A stretch of DNA of 64,000 nucleotides from Engraulis encrasicolus (GCF_034702125.1 NC_085867.1:49427898-49491897); one strand, 5' to 3'; counted from the stretch's first letter, positions 1-10,248 are shown. A program made the numbers and translations. Notes: generated by a model from the sequence alone, not told the origin.

Positions 1-662
1 ACACATTTATCTTTCATATAATACACAAAGTGTAGACATGGCATTATTTCCCTCAGCAAGAATGAATATTTAATGCTGGTTTTGGGCGTTTTCATGCCGT
101 CCTGTTTTCCAAATGTCAGATTCAGTCTTCATATTAGCATGTAAAGAAACTTGTTTTGCCCAAGGCGATTGCAAATGTTGATTCACAGTAATCATCACAA
201 TATGACAAAACTGTCAGAAAGACCACTGTCCATTCCATTATACATGAAATTTGCCATTTTGTGTGTGTCCACGAAAACAGTGTTAACCGTGTCACGGTCT
301 GAAACCCCCTCCATAAATCAGTAATGGTTTGGTCTTAGGCCATACGAATAACATCACGTGATGTCATAACCTCTTTGGCAGGATATGGGAAGACTTATTG
401 GTAAGTTTTGAACTTCATTCTTCCATAATTTAATCCATTCTTTTTCATGTTCTCATAGCGGGAAAATTGCCTGTCAACTGTGTTATCAACATATTCATAA
501 GAATCTGATTTAGAAATCACATGTAGAAAAGCACAGATAAAGCATACAAATACATGAATGGATTAAGGTGTTGTGGGAACTTCTGAGGTCCTCAGTTAGC
601 ACAACACCATAAAAATGGCTGAAATGTCAACCGTGTTACCGTCAATGGTGTTACAATTAGCT
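1..662. other. noncoding, no gene seen
   Basis: AT-rich DNA with no supported gene. Short phrases of the form caaccgtgttac, gtgttaaccgtgtcac and their complements recur here and on to about 1,390, which suggests an old diverged repeat, but no termini or coding sequence could be defined. Confidence 0.4.
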
Positions 663-670
663 ATGATAGT

Positions 671-868
671 CAGGGTTGCCAGATGAGGCTGATGATTTCC
701 AGCCCAAAAAATTTTCAAAACCCGCCTAGAAGCACAAAATCCCGCCCAATTCTATTGATTTCTATGGCAAAAAGTGGGCAGGTTTTTCTGATAAATTCCA
801 TTTTTACCCGCACACGGCCATCCTAAGCAGCCCAATTGTGCGGGAACCAGCCCAATCTGGCAACACTG
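671..868. mobile_element. hAT-type MITE, 198 bp
   Basis: The element begins CAGGGTTGCCAGAT and ends ATCTGGCAACACTG, giving imperfect terminal inverted repeats of hAT type. It is flanked by 8-bp direct repeats, ATGATAGT at 663-670 and ATGACAGT at 869-876, one mismatch apart, as expected of an aged hAT target duplication. The interior is too short to code for a transposase, so it is nonautonomous. Confidence 0.8.
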
Positions 869-876
869 ATGACAGT

Positions 877-2319
877 GGAGGAAGAGTATGTTTTTGCCAA
901 TTTATCTCCATATTGACAGACAAACAAACAAAATAATTTGTGTTCTAGGGAGATGGGTTCGTCTGCTCTGTTTTTTTCTCCTAAAAAGTGCAGACTTGTT
1001 CCCCTGCACTGTTGACCGTAACACAGTTGAGTAACACGGTTGACTGTTTTGAAAGTGTTTTTGAGCTATTGATCCCTTATGTGTTGAAAAAATCATATGA
1101 ACAGACACTAGGGATTATCTCTGGAGAAGGAAGTCTTGTGTAAGGAGGGCAACTAAATTCAAATCAGACGTTACAGGGATTTATAATGAAAAATGTGTCA
1201 GTCTGTATCACAGTGAATCATAAAATCCTACTTATGGAGCTCAACAATCATATTTTCTATATCAGTTGCACAGATTAATGACATTATTATTGCTAAGGGA
1301 CATAAGCACTTTCAAACGTATGTTGTTTCAACTCTGTAGTATTTTTATATATGTTTGAAATGACATAGTATTTGTCCATAACACTGTTGACAAAATAATC
1401 AAGCAAATGTTTGAGTATTTATCAAATTATTTAAGATTAAGCTTGGCAATTTGTTTGTTTGGAAACTTAAATATATACACTATGTAAACATCTAGGTCAT
1501 TTAGTTGAAAAAAAAAAATTGACATTTTGCTTTTGCCAAAAGCGTAGGGGAATCATAGAATCACTCTACACAGAAGAAATATAAAATTTGAGAACAGAAA
1601 TAAAGTCTTTAAATTCTTCAAAGACCTTTTTTTCTCAGTGTACTTCACTTATTCCAGCACCCAGTACGTCATTTCGATGTAGGGAACTAACCCCGCCCCC
1701 ACTCATCTGTGTCCTCCTCAACAACCCCTAAGGCTCCCCAACGCCCCCTGGGGGGCTGTAGCGCCCCCGTTGAGAAACACAACTGTAGGATCATAGTGTA
1801 AAAAAACCAAAAAACTTTCTGATGATTTTGTCCCAAACAGCTCAGCACCTATTTGGCATAATTGTCTTCAGTTCATCCATCGGCTCTTCCACTCAGGCAA
1901 GCTTTGATGTGTTACAAACGGTGCATCCATCCTTAATACAGCCACCATAGTGTGTGTGTAGTGTGAATGTGTGTGTGAATAGAGAGAAATGTAGGCTTAT
2001 GTAAGAGTAAGTAAGAGTAATTTATTTGTCACATACAACCGTAATGTCAGTGTGCATGTCTGTCTATGTCGGACTGCTCCACTTTCTGTTTCTACAACAC
2101 AGCTAAAAAGTTGAGGTTGTTGAGCAAACTTGGGCTGATGGTGGTGAAAAAACTATCAGTTATCAATTATATATTATCAATAATATTATCATGATTACCA
2201 GTATGAATTGTGCAAGACGACAGGCTGCTGCATGTAGATACAGGCTTGACATAGGTACATTTTTGCGTTATGTGAAAACCCTTGAGGAGATACATTGACT
2301 GTTACCTGTCTGTAGGTCG
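877..2319. other. noncoding; start of the duplicated unit near 1,569
   Basis: No gene seen. From about 1,569 the sequence resembles stretches starting near 4,626 and 5,996 (cacagaagaaatata followed by a shared stretch ending ttccagcacc), so it is the left edge of the tandem duplication covering 1.6-6.6 kb. At 1,675-1,785 there is a GC-rich stretch with a CGCCCCCTGGGGGGC palindrome. Confidence 0.45.
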
Positions 2320-2433
2320 TTGTTTTTGTTTTTACTGTTGATGATGTTGATGTTGAAGTTGTTGACGATGATGTTGTTGATGTTTTTGTTGTTTGACGAT
2401 TACATAGTTGTTGTTGACGATTACATAGTTGTT

Positions 2434-2780
2434 GTTGACAATTCCGATGTCGTCGTTGTTGTTGACAATTCCGATGCCGTTGTTGTTGTTGTTGACAATT
2501 CCGATGTCGTCGTTGTTGTTGTTGTTGACAATTCCGATGTCGTCATTGTTGTTGTTGACAATTCCGATGTCGTCGTCGTCGTTGTTGTTGATGACAATTC
2601 CGATGTCGTTGTTGTTGACAATTCCGATGTCGTCATTGTTGTTGTTGACAATTCCGATGTCATCGTTGTTGTTGTTGTTGTTGACAATTCCGATGTCGTC
2701 GTTGTTGTTGTTGTTGTTGACAATTCCGATGTCGTCGTTGTTGTTGTTGACAATTCCGATGTCGTTGTTGTTGTTGTTGT
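2434..2780. repeat. GTT-rich coding-compatible minisatellite
   Basis: About eleven copies of a unit consisting of a variable run of GTT triplets followed by GACAATTCCGATGTCGTC or a close variant. Every length change is a multiple of three, so long frames stay open on both strands. These frames are low-complexity and I do not treat them as genes. Confidence 0.85.
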
Positions 2781-3322
2781 CGTTGTTGTTGTCAATGACA
2801 ATGATGTTCTTGGTGGTCTAGTAGTAGTAGAACTGGTAGTTGTTTTTGGAAGTAATTGTTATGTTGTTATTCTCTGTTGTTGTTGGTGGATTTGGTGCTG
2901 TTGATGGTTTTCATGTTCTTGTTGCTGACGTTGTCATTGGTGTAGTAGTTGATGGTAGACGTAGTTGCTTTTTTTTTTTTTTTTTTTTGCTGTTGTTGGC
3001 CATCCCGCGCTGTTTCACTACATATGGCATAAAATAAGCATTGTCAACAGACCATTAAACCCCACTGTTGTATGGGTATCTCTTTTTAGTTAAAACTAGT
3101 AGTGAGCTAGGCATTTCGCTTGGCAAGTTGTCTCATCGAGTAACCAATACTACTGCACAATACATCGTGGGATATTTATGGCCAAGTTTTTGCCAAGATG
3201 TGAGGTTTCATGGCAGCCTGGGTGAAAGCCAACTGTTGACTCCGTCAAACAGTCTGGCAAAAGCTAAGAGGAATCCGTCTCCATGGAGGGTGGGAGATGT
3301 TCTGACCTTACTCTGCACTTTA

Positions 3323-3616
3323 TCATGTGCCAACCTCAGCCACTTTATCATGAACCAACCTGAAGAGCTGCTCCAGCTTCTGGGCCACCACTTGCTGGCG
3401 ATCGCTCTCCCTCTTCTGGCGCAGGGCCTTGGCCTTCTCCCTCATCTCGGCCTGCCTCTGCAGGATGGTCTCCGTCCTATCCAGGATGGTCTCTGTCCTC
3501 TCCAGGATGGTCTCTGTCCTCTCCAGGATGGTCTCCGTCCTCTCCAGGATGGTCTCTGTCCTCTCCAGGATGATCTCCGTCCTCACCTCCATCTCTTGCA
3601 GCAGAGCTCGCTCTTC
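3323..3616 (-). pseudogene. distal duplicate of the USP coiled-coil tail exon (unit A)
   Basis: Open frame on the minus strand resembling the tail exon at 5,672-5,953. It reads ALLQEMEVRTEIILERTETIL, continues through heptad-length repeats of ERTETIL and ends in RQQVVAQKLEQLFRLVHDK. It lies farther from the catalytic exons than the other copy. The atttcag present in front of unit B's copy has become atctctgg here, and a foldback element sits about 34 bp upstream of the exon. It is probably an unused relic, although the reading frame itself is intact. Confidence 0.5.
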
Positions 3617-3653
3617 CTGCTCCAGCAAAGCATGCCGCCAGAGATCACATTAA

Positions 3654-4611
3654 AGGGGTAGTCCGGTGTGAAATGGTTTACGTTGTGTCAATATGTGATG
3701 CTGAGCGCTGACGTTTGCCTCATACCTCGCATCCAAAGGTCCCCTGCATTCCGAAATCCGAGTGGTAGGCGGGACCCCGCGAGCTAGGTGAAATGCAGCT
3801 TCTGTTGGGAGGTCGTGGCACCTGGGTTAGCCATGGGGCTAAATCTTTACTTTACACCCATTTACGAGGCTCAAAGTTGCAAAAATGTTGATCCCGTAGT
3901 GTCGGGTGGTTGTTGACATGTAAATCCAGGCACTGAGAAGTTTGATAGTGCACCGTTGTTTTAACTACAATTACGTTTTTGGCCGCCATCTTTTTTTCTA
4001 GTCGCGATACGTCAATAGGTCATGTGATACATCACGTGGTTATTGGACTGCAGTCGGAGACCGTCTAAAACTTCAGCTTCAGCGACAAAACACCCATTGT
4101 ATATAAAAAAAAACAAACCAAACCTATAAGTACTGTAATATTTTGTCGCTGAAGCTGAAGTCAGTTTTAGACGGTCTCCGACTGCAGTCCAATAACCACG
4201 TGATGTATCACATGACCTATTGACGTATCGCGACTAGAAAAAAAGATGGCGGCGCCCGGCAGAGTCCTCCGAGGCGCAGCCTTCAAAAACGTAATTGTAG
4301 TTAAAACAACGGTGCACTATCAAACTTCTCAGTGCCTAGATTTACATGTCAACAACCACCCGACACTACGGGATCAACATTTTTGCAACTTTGAGCCTCG
4401 TAAATGGGTGTAAAGTAAAGATTTAGCCCCATGGCTAACCCAGGTGCCACGACCTCCCAACAGAAGCTGCATTTCACCTAGCTCGCGGGGTCCCGCCTAC
4501 CACTCGGATTTCGGAATGCAGGGGACCTTTGGATGCGAGGTATGAGGCAAACGTCAGCGCTCAGCATCACATATTGACACAACGTAAACCATTTCACACC
4601 GGACTACCCCT
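3654..4611. mobile_element. foldback element inserted at TTAA, 958 bp
   Basis: Nearly the whole element is one inverted repeat: left arm 3,654-4,090, right arm 4,141-4,611, and a loop of about 50 bp. Termini are AGGGGTAGTCCGGTGTG and its complement, flanked by TTAA at 3,650-3,653 and 4,612-4,615. The arms differ mainly by a block of about 30 bp near 4,250-4,282, present only in the right arm. There is no coding capacity. TTAA targets occur in the piggyBac and Kolobok superfamilies, and the purine-purine-GG start fits Kolobok better, but the assignment is inference. The sister unit near 5,987 keeps the unoccupied site. Confidence 0.9.
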
Positions 4612-4939
4612 TTAAAAAAAACATACACAGAAGAAATATAAAAATTTAAGACATGAATTAAACTTTTAAATACTCCAGTCCTTTTTTTATCAGTTTACTG
4701 TACTTATTTCAGCACCAAGTACATGTACTGTTGATATAGGACATGCATGTAAGACAGAAGCTTGAAGTCAGACACTGTCAAGTGCTTATTAAATCACAAA
4801 ACGAAATACTTGTTGTTGGTGGTTTTGGTGTTGTTATTGTTGTTGGTGGTTTTGGTGTTCTTGTTACTGTTGATGTTGATGTTGTAGTTGTTGTAGTAGT
4901 TGTTTGTAGAAGTAGTTGCTTTTTTGTTGGTGTAGTAGG

Positions 4940-5010
4940 TCTAGTTGTTTGTAGAGTAGAGTAACTTTATTGATCCCCAAGGGGAAATAACTGTTGCAGG
5001 CCTAGTTGTT
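4940..5010 (-). repeat. LINE or SINE 3' tail fragment
   Basis: Contains aactttattgatcccc followed by aaggggaaataac. Its complement ggggatcaataaagtt is a familiar 3' end of fish LINE/SINE families. Only a tail-length fragment is visible. Confidence 0.4.
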
Positions 5011-5671
5011 TGAAAGTGTTGTTGGTATAGTAGATGTTTGTAGAAGTGGTTGCTATGATTGTTGTTGTGTTGTTATTGTTATTGGTTATTGTTGTCCTTC
5101 ATGGGATGTTTCACTACATATGGCATAAAATAAGCATTGTCAACAGACGATTAAAAGCCACTGATGTATGGGCATCTCCTTTTAGTTTAAACTAGTGAGC
5201 TACAGTAGGATTTTGCTTGGCAAGTTGTCTCATCGAGTATTTTGTCCAAGTTGCATTCTGATATTGCAACCAATCACACTTTGGCGTTCTGTGTGGTATG
5301 CAAACAGCCATGCAATAAAAGGTAAACCGGCTTAGCAAATGGCAATGTTTAGGGCAGCTGATTATAGTTTATTGTGTAACGATTATAGTCTATTGTGTAT
5401 GTATGTGACAAAGCACACAGCTAACTTTCAGAAGTCAAACAACTGTTTTGTTTCAGTTGATGCAATGTCTCATCTCTGAACATGGTGAAGATAGACATTC
5501 ACTGAAACGCACTTCTTTAGCACATTTCATTACTGGCCAAACCTTCAATTATCGAAATAAATTGATGCCATAACCTCCCATAATCATAACACATCATGGG
5601 ATATTTATGGCCAAGTTTTTTTTGCCAAGATGTGAGGTTTCATGGTAGCCTAGGCAAAAGCTGACTGTTGC

Positions 5672-5953
5672 TCATGTACTGTCATCATGAACCAACCTGA
5701 AGAGCTGCTCCAGCTTCTGGGCCAACACTTGCTGGCGATCGCTCTCCCTCTTCTGGCGCAGGGCCTTGGCCTTCTCCCTCATCTTGGCCTGCCTCTGCAG
5801 GATGGTCTCCGTCCTCTCCAGGATGGTCTCCGTCCTCTCCAGGATGGTCTCCGTCCTCTGCAGGATGGTCTCTGTCCTCTCCAGGATGGTCTCTGTCCTC
5901 TCCAGGATGGTCTCCGTCCTCTCCTCCATCTCTTGCAGCAGAGCTCGCTCTTC
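5672..5953 (-). CDS. probable C-terminal coiled-coil tail exon of the USP gene (unit B)
   Basis: A minus-strand frame reads EERALLQEMEERTETIL, then six heptads of the form ERTETIL or QRTETIL, then RQAKMREKAKALRQKRESDR and LEQLFRLVHDDST before a stop. The 21-bp DNA unit equals one coiled-coil heptad. An acceptor at tgctggagcag gives phase 0, continuing from LRK of the His-box exon. A better-looking acceptor (gatttcag) 17 bp upstream would need an extra exon to keep this frame. That the tail belongs to the USP gene is inferred from position, strand and phase. Confidence 0.6.
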   Translation of the reverse strand, partial: EERALLQEMEERTETILERTETILERTETILQRTETILERTETILERTETILQRQAKMREKAKALRQKRESDRQQVLAQKLEQLFRLVHDDST

Positions 5954-6772
5954 CTGCTCCAGCAAAGCATGCAGCCTGAAATCATATTAAAAACATACAC
6001 AGAAGAAATATAACATTTGAAGACATGAATTAAATATTTAAATACTCCAGTCTTTTTCTCAGTTTACTGTACTTATTCCAGCACCAAGTACATTTACTGT
6101 AGTTGTAGGACATGCACGTTTTCTCTTAGTTCTAAAAAATGAAATGTAAAACCAGCTAAATAAGACAGAAACTTGAAGTCAGACACTGCCAAGTGCTGAA
6201 ATCACAAAACAAAGTACTTGTTGTTGGTAGTTTTGGTGTTAGTGTTGTTGTTGGTGGTTTTGTTTCAGTTGATGCAATGTCTCATCTCTGAACATGGTGA
6301 AGATATTCACTGAAACACACTTCTTTAGCACATTTCATTACTGACCAAATCTTCAATTAGCGAAATAAATTGATGCCATAACCTCCCATAACCAATATTA
6401 ATACATAACAAATAATGGGATATTTATGGGCAAGTTTTTGCCAAGATGTGAGGTTTCATGGTAGCCTGGGTGAAAGCCGACTGTTGACTCCATCAAACAG
6501 TCTGGCAAAAGCTAAGAGGAATCCGTCTCCATAAAGGGTGGGAGATGGTCTGACCTTACTCTGCAACCCTCAGTCACATAATCATGTGCCAACCTGTGAG
6601 ATTTCATGGGATTTTGCCCTCTAACTGAATAAGGAATGTTTGTTATTGCATAATTGTACACAATGTTTTAGTGCATAATCAATATGCCATACACATTTGA
6701 AACATGAACACTGAAGTGCACAAGGGCACCATTTGAGATCCAACTATATGGGAACAATGTGAACAATATTAC

Positions 6773-6906
6773 CTTTCTGAGGTAAAATAAGATGTATGCC
6801 GTCCTCCTCCTCTCTTTGAGGACAATCTCCTCTGATGTTTTGGAGACCACATTGTCATTAAAATGAAACCACTGCCCTCCTTCCAAGCAGTCGGCTTCAT
6901 AGTGGC
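6773..6906 (-). CDS. USP catalytic His-box exon
   Basis: 134 nt, acceptor catacaactgcag, donor GTAATA. It encodes GHYEADCLEGGQWFHFND, then NVVSKTSEEIVL and AYILFYLRK. GHY carries the catalytic His, the Asn/Asp of FND completes the catalytic centre, and AYILFY is the last core strand. It ends in phase 0. Confidence 0.92.
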
Positions 6907-6992
6907 CTGCAGTTGTATGGATGAAACAGATCTGCCTTAAATCCCAGCACAACGTACATGCACTGTTCTTTATATACACATTCTCTCTCTTA

Positions 6993-6994
<2 letters not shown>

Positions 6995-7064
<70 letters not shown>

Positions 7065-7070
7065 GTGTGT
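6995..7070. repeat. (GT)n microsatellite
   Basis: About 38 GT dinucleotides with one interruption. On the minus strand it is a CA repeat beginning seven bases downstream of the 5' splice site of the USP exon at 7,078-7,132. Confidence 0.97.
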
Positions 7071-7077
7071 CAGTCAC

Positions 7078-7132
7078 CTTCACGTGTGGAGGAGCCAATG
7101 TGGCTGACAATCCCAACCAGTTGGTATGGTGT
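7078..7132 (-). CDS. USP exon before the His box
   Basis: 55 nt, acceptor gttctcgcag, donor GTGACT. It reads TPYQLVGIVSHIGSSTRE. The YxLxGIVxHxG strand precedes the catalytic His in USP proteins. A (CA)n tract begins just inside the intron. Confidence 0.87.
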
Positions 7133-7179
7133 CTGCGAGAACAGTCAAACATATCTTAGAAACGCATAATACAATACAT

Positions 7180-7330
7180 GACCCATTTAGTTGGTTTAGA
7201 GGAATGACCCAATCTAAGGGTTAAAATATTTTAACCCAACTAAAAGGAAGGCCCAATACTGAAACAGGGCCTGGGTCAGAAAATAACCCAAATTGGGTTG
7301 TTTTTGACCCAGCATTTTTAAGAGTGTAGC
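7180..7330. mobile_element. MITE-like repeat fragment
   Basis: Recurrent GACCCA, AACCCAA and GGGTTAAAATATTTTAACCC palindromes, closing with acccagcatttttaagagtgtag. The complement ctacactcttaaaaatgctgggt is a common fish MITE end. No target duplication was resolved. It lies in an intron of the USP gene. Confidence 0.5.
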
Positions 7331-7639
7331 TATTGCCTTCAGTCATTACTCAATCATTAAATAGGCTATGTGTTTATATATACCTGTATGTCATCAGTAG
7401 TACCAATAAAACAAATAAATAACGACTTATCTACCATTATACTGTATGTTAATATCTTCTCTACAAAATCGAGTCTAATCAAAAAGGGTTCTATTTCAGT
7501 TCATTGTACAACCATGAAAGACTAGATGAGTTCTAATATCAACACCGGTGACATTAAACAGCAATATGCCCCTTGGATGCTTTCACACAGTGATCAAAAC
7601 CTCAGCTCAGCTGTCTATGTGTCCCTCCCTATCTCTCAC

Positions 7640-7677
7640 CAGGTTGTCTGTCCCTGTGTCTCCTTCACTGGCGACTG
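7640..7677 (-). CDS. USP small exon (38 nt)
   Basis: Polypyrimidine-rich acceptor (ccttttttcccccag) and GTGAGA donor bracket 38 nt encoding VASEGDTGTDNL after a split Ala codon. It brings the frame to phase 0 for the next exon, TPYQLVGIVSHIG. Confidence 0.75.
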
Positions 7678-7829
7678 CTGGGGGAAAAAAGGAGGTTGGG
7701 GTGGACGGATGAGCATAACCTATTCTGGCCAGCAGCCATCAATACTCAAACTTTTGCCTGTTGTTCTCTTCCTGTCTATTTCACAAGTGTGATCCATATT
7801 CTGAAGGTGAGTGATTTGAGATGACTTAC

Positions 7830-7855
7830 CCGTTCTTGACTGCTGCTCGCTGGGC
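7830..7855 (-). CDS. USP micro-exon (26 nt)
   Basis: Acceptor gtttcaacag and donor GTAAGT bracket 26 nt encoding PSEQQSRT with split codons at both ends. Its phase is correct only when the next 38-nt exon is included, which supports both. It lies in the variable insert before the His box. Confidence 0.75.
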
Positions 7856-7970
7856 CTGTTGAAACACAACAGATTAATTAATTGTCTGCGTCTTTGTGTC
7901 TGATTATTTTTATGTGTGTGTGAGAATTCTGGGTTCCAGTATTGGGTGGGTGTAGGCGTGTATATTTTAG

Positions 7971-7975
7971 AGTGT

Positions 7976-8007
<32 letters not shown>
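7971..8007. repeat. (GT)n microsatellite
   Basis: Interrupted GT repeat immediately next to the 5' splice site of the downstream half of USP exon 5, read as CA on the coding strand. Confidence 0.9.
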
Positions 8008-8011
8008 TTAC

Positions 8012-8091
8012 CTGTCCACCTTCAGCATCAGCTGTGGTTCCAGTGCAAGTGCCTTCTGGTTTTTTGTGAGCGTGAAGGGACAGACTCTGTT
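8012..8091 (-). CDS. USP exon 5, downstream half (interrupted)
   Basis: Begins with the octamer AACAGAGT (minus strand) shared with the upstream half, then reads CPFTLTKNQKALALEPQ and LMLKVDR to a GTAAAC donor. The frame continues that of ILIVHVNR at 29,078-29,052. A CA/GT microsatellite starts three bases inside the intron. Immediately upstream is transposon sequence, so no native acceptor remains on this side. Confidence 0.9.
8084..8091. repeat. 8-bp target site duplication, left copy
   Basis: ACTCTGTT, identical to 29,052-29,059. It is the only sequence shared by the two halves of USP exon 5 at the insertion boundary. Confidence 0.9.
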
Positions 8092-8285
8092 GAATTCGAG
8101 ACGATTCGTCTAATGAATTGTTGAGAGGGGACCATTCGAACAAAACGTTGGACCATTCGTAGAAGGCATGGGGCGTTTCGTGCAGTACCTGAGGATCTTT
8201 CGTAGAAGACCTAAGGACGTTACGTTCAACCCATGCAGACCTTTCGTGTAACTGGGCAGACGTTTAGTTTAGTCTGCCTATTTTA
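8092..8285. repeat. left terminal inverted repeat of the 21-kb element
   Basis: Contains clustered TTCGT/TTCGA words: gattcgtc, gaccattcgaac, gaccattcgtag, tttcgtgc, tttcgtag, tttcgtgt. It is followed by cagacgtttagttt and tctgcctatttt, which recur inverted near 28,865-28,890. Confidence 0.85.
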
Positions 8286-8645
8286 TTAGCCTATTATTTT
8301 TTATATTTTATCAAACTTGTGTGCCTACCACCACAATGCAATGAAAACAAAAATCGAACCATGTAGAAAGTGCGTGCGTGCGTCTCTATTTTTTTTTTTT
8401 TCATTTTAGTTCAGGCTGCTTTTTTATCATTAGGCCTATTTTATAGCCTATTTTATAAATATACTATATCGTAACGGACTGCGTTGTGATGATCTGAGTT
8501 ATTTCTAATGTGTTGATCACTGATTTCTATTCATTTTGGAAAGGTAACGGCAATCTTATTGCTGCCTTACTGGCGCCCATCTCATAACTTAAAACTACAG
8601 TCGGTTGCACCGCTACAATATCGACGAAATGTTTTAAAATGTAGG

Positions 8646-8830
8646 CCTACAACAGTAATGTAAAGGTAAGAGATAATTTATTGTCCACACGTGACTATAA
8701 GAAAATATTTTCCTACGGGCGAATAACACCCCCGATGCCGAAGGCGGAGTGCTGTTATTCCGCTTCGAAGGAAATATATTTTCCGTAGTCACGTGTGGAC
8801 AATACATTATCCCGCTTATCCCGCCTTTAC
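8646..8830. mobile_element. palindromic MITE
   Basis: Long imperfect hairpin: the left arm has gtaaaggtaagagataattta and tccacacgtgact, the right arm has agtcacgtgtggacaataca and cgcctttac, with a GC-rich centre near 8,740. It resembles the hairpin at 32,573-32,725. No coding sequence. Confidence 0.65.
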
Positions 8831-10248
8831 CAACATTAGAAAGCATACAAAGTTAACCAGTAGTTTATAGTAACAGGTTTATTGCCATTTTATAGCGTGC
8901 ACAAAGAAAGATAGTTCGTGGAACACTCATAATTTAAAAAGAAAGAAAGGAGTCGCACACTGGAGCTGAATGCAGAATCAAAAACTGTACTGTAACTGTA
9001 AACAAAGCCGAAAAAAGTAAATAAAACCGACAGACAGGGGACAAACGTTTCGAGTAGCCCATCATCTTCCTTTTCATTATACTGCTCTTGGAATTCCGCA
9101 CCGAGCGATACGCTCAGGATATGACATTGGAGCGGGCGCCACCCCACCATTACGCTCATAACAAGCAACAGAGTTTGGCTACTTTCTAACTTGTTACAGC
9201 CACATTGCGCTTCAAACTGTTTGCAGGCTGCCTCGTTCACTGCGCGATATCTACTAAACTCGGGTTCATAACAGGATCATTTCTATCTGATCGGCGACAG
9301 TATTCCAGATAAAAGTATAGACAACCCAAGCACTGATGTGCGCCCTGACCATCATCATTAGCCTATCATCCTGCTACAGTCTGAACACTGTGCGCCGAAT
9401 GGTTGGCTGGAGGAGGCAACGCTAGCCTAAAGAGCAGGCTACTTCACCCTTAAGGAAACTATCAACGGACTCCTCACTTGTTAAAACAATACTAGTGTTA
9501 ATAAAAGATGTCACGACAGCGGCCGGCGGACAGTGACAGTTTGCTTTCTTGAAATAACAACACTTGGACAATAGTGTAGACTTGTGGGGCAGGGGCTGCT
9601 GAACTGTCTACAAGCTGTCGTACCGGGACGTAGGCAGTAGGTATCCATTGCGTGCGGCCGGTCGCTTTGGGAACTGTGTGTAAGTTGCATTTGGGTAGGC
9701 TATTGCGCGTGTTATAGTTGAATTAAGTAATCGACGAGCCAACGTCCGGCAGCAGTGACTGAGTGTGTAACTTAACTTAACTTTTGTAGGCTACTATCGT
9801 CCGAGTGTCTCCAGATTGTGATTCATTTATTCAAAGACGATAGCAGTTTACAGACGCTGCTGGCTGCATGGATATTGTGGGTTTTTCCCTCCTAATTGTA
9901 TTTTATGAAATTGTAAAAATAAAACTACCATAACCTTTACTCCTGTTGTCTGTCGTTCCTGAATCGTGGTCTAAATTTCACCTCTTACAATAGTGTCCAG
10001 TCCAGTGAATGATCCTGCATCCATGGCTAATTGGATAAAGCATACTAAGTGGACATGAAAGAAATGCGAAATTAAAACAACAGCGTGTCAATGCAAGCAC
10101 TTTATTTATTTTTCCGGGGGCATGATTTTGTTGACAAGTACTTTTTTAACGACTTTAATGAAGATGTCATGTAGACTGTTTGACGGCCCCTTCCATAGGA
10201 CAGCATCCATCCATCTATCCATCCCTTCCTCATCTTTACGCGCAACGG
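8831..10248. other. interior of the 21-kb element, no gene recognised
   Basis: Only short chance frames are open. An AATAAA signal occurs near 9,919 in an AT-rich stretch. The 17 bases taataataaccattact at the right edge form the LINE insertion target. Confidence 0.4.

Larger units (their letters stand above)
1569..6600. repeat. tandemly duplicated 3' region of the USP gene (three partial units)
   Basis: Three collinear but diverged units share the same blocks in the same order: cacagaagaaatata, a GTT-rich block, catatggcataaaataagc, gggatatttatgg with gccaagatgtgaggtttc, then the coiled-coil tail exon. Unit A runs about 1,569-3,650, unit B about 4,626-5,990 and unit C about 5,996-6,600. Unit C lacks the tail exon and abuts the final catalytic exon of the USP gene. 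The layout is best explained by repeated tandem duplication of the end of that gene. Confidence 0.75.

Noticed and set aside
2320..2904. A 194-codon plus-strand frame rich in Val, Asp and Asn, and overlapping Ser/Thr frames
   Set aside because: Entirely explained by the GTT minisatellite, whose unit changes are multiples of three. No splice sites or domains.
3656..4611. Foldback arms as a CRISPR-like or operator structure
   Set aside because: One long inverted repeat with TTAA target duplication and eukaryotic context; it is a transposon. No CRISPR array exists in the window.
5779..6000. Alternative Arg/Pro-rich frames across the tail exon
   Set aside because: The 21-bp repeat is open in several frames. 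The ERTETIL frame gives a regular heptad pattern and joins in phase to the USP His-box exon, so it was preferred.
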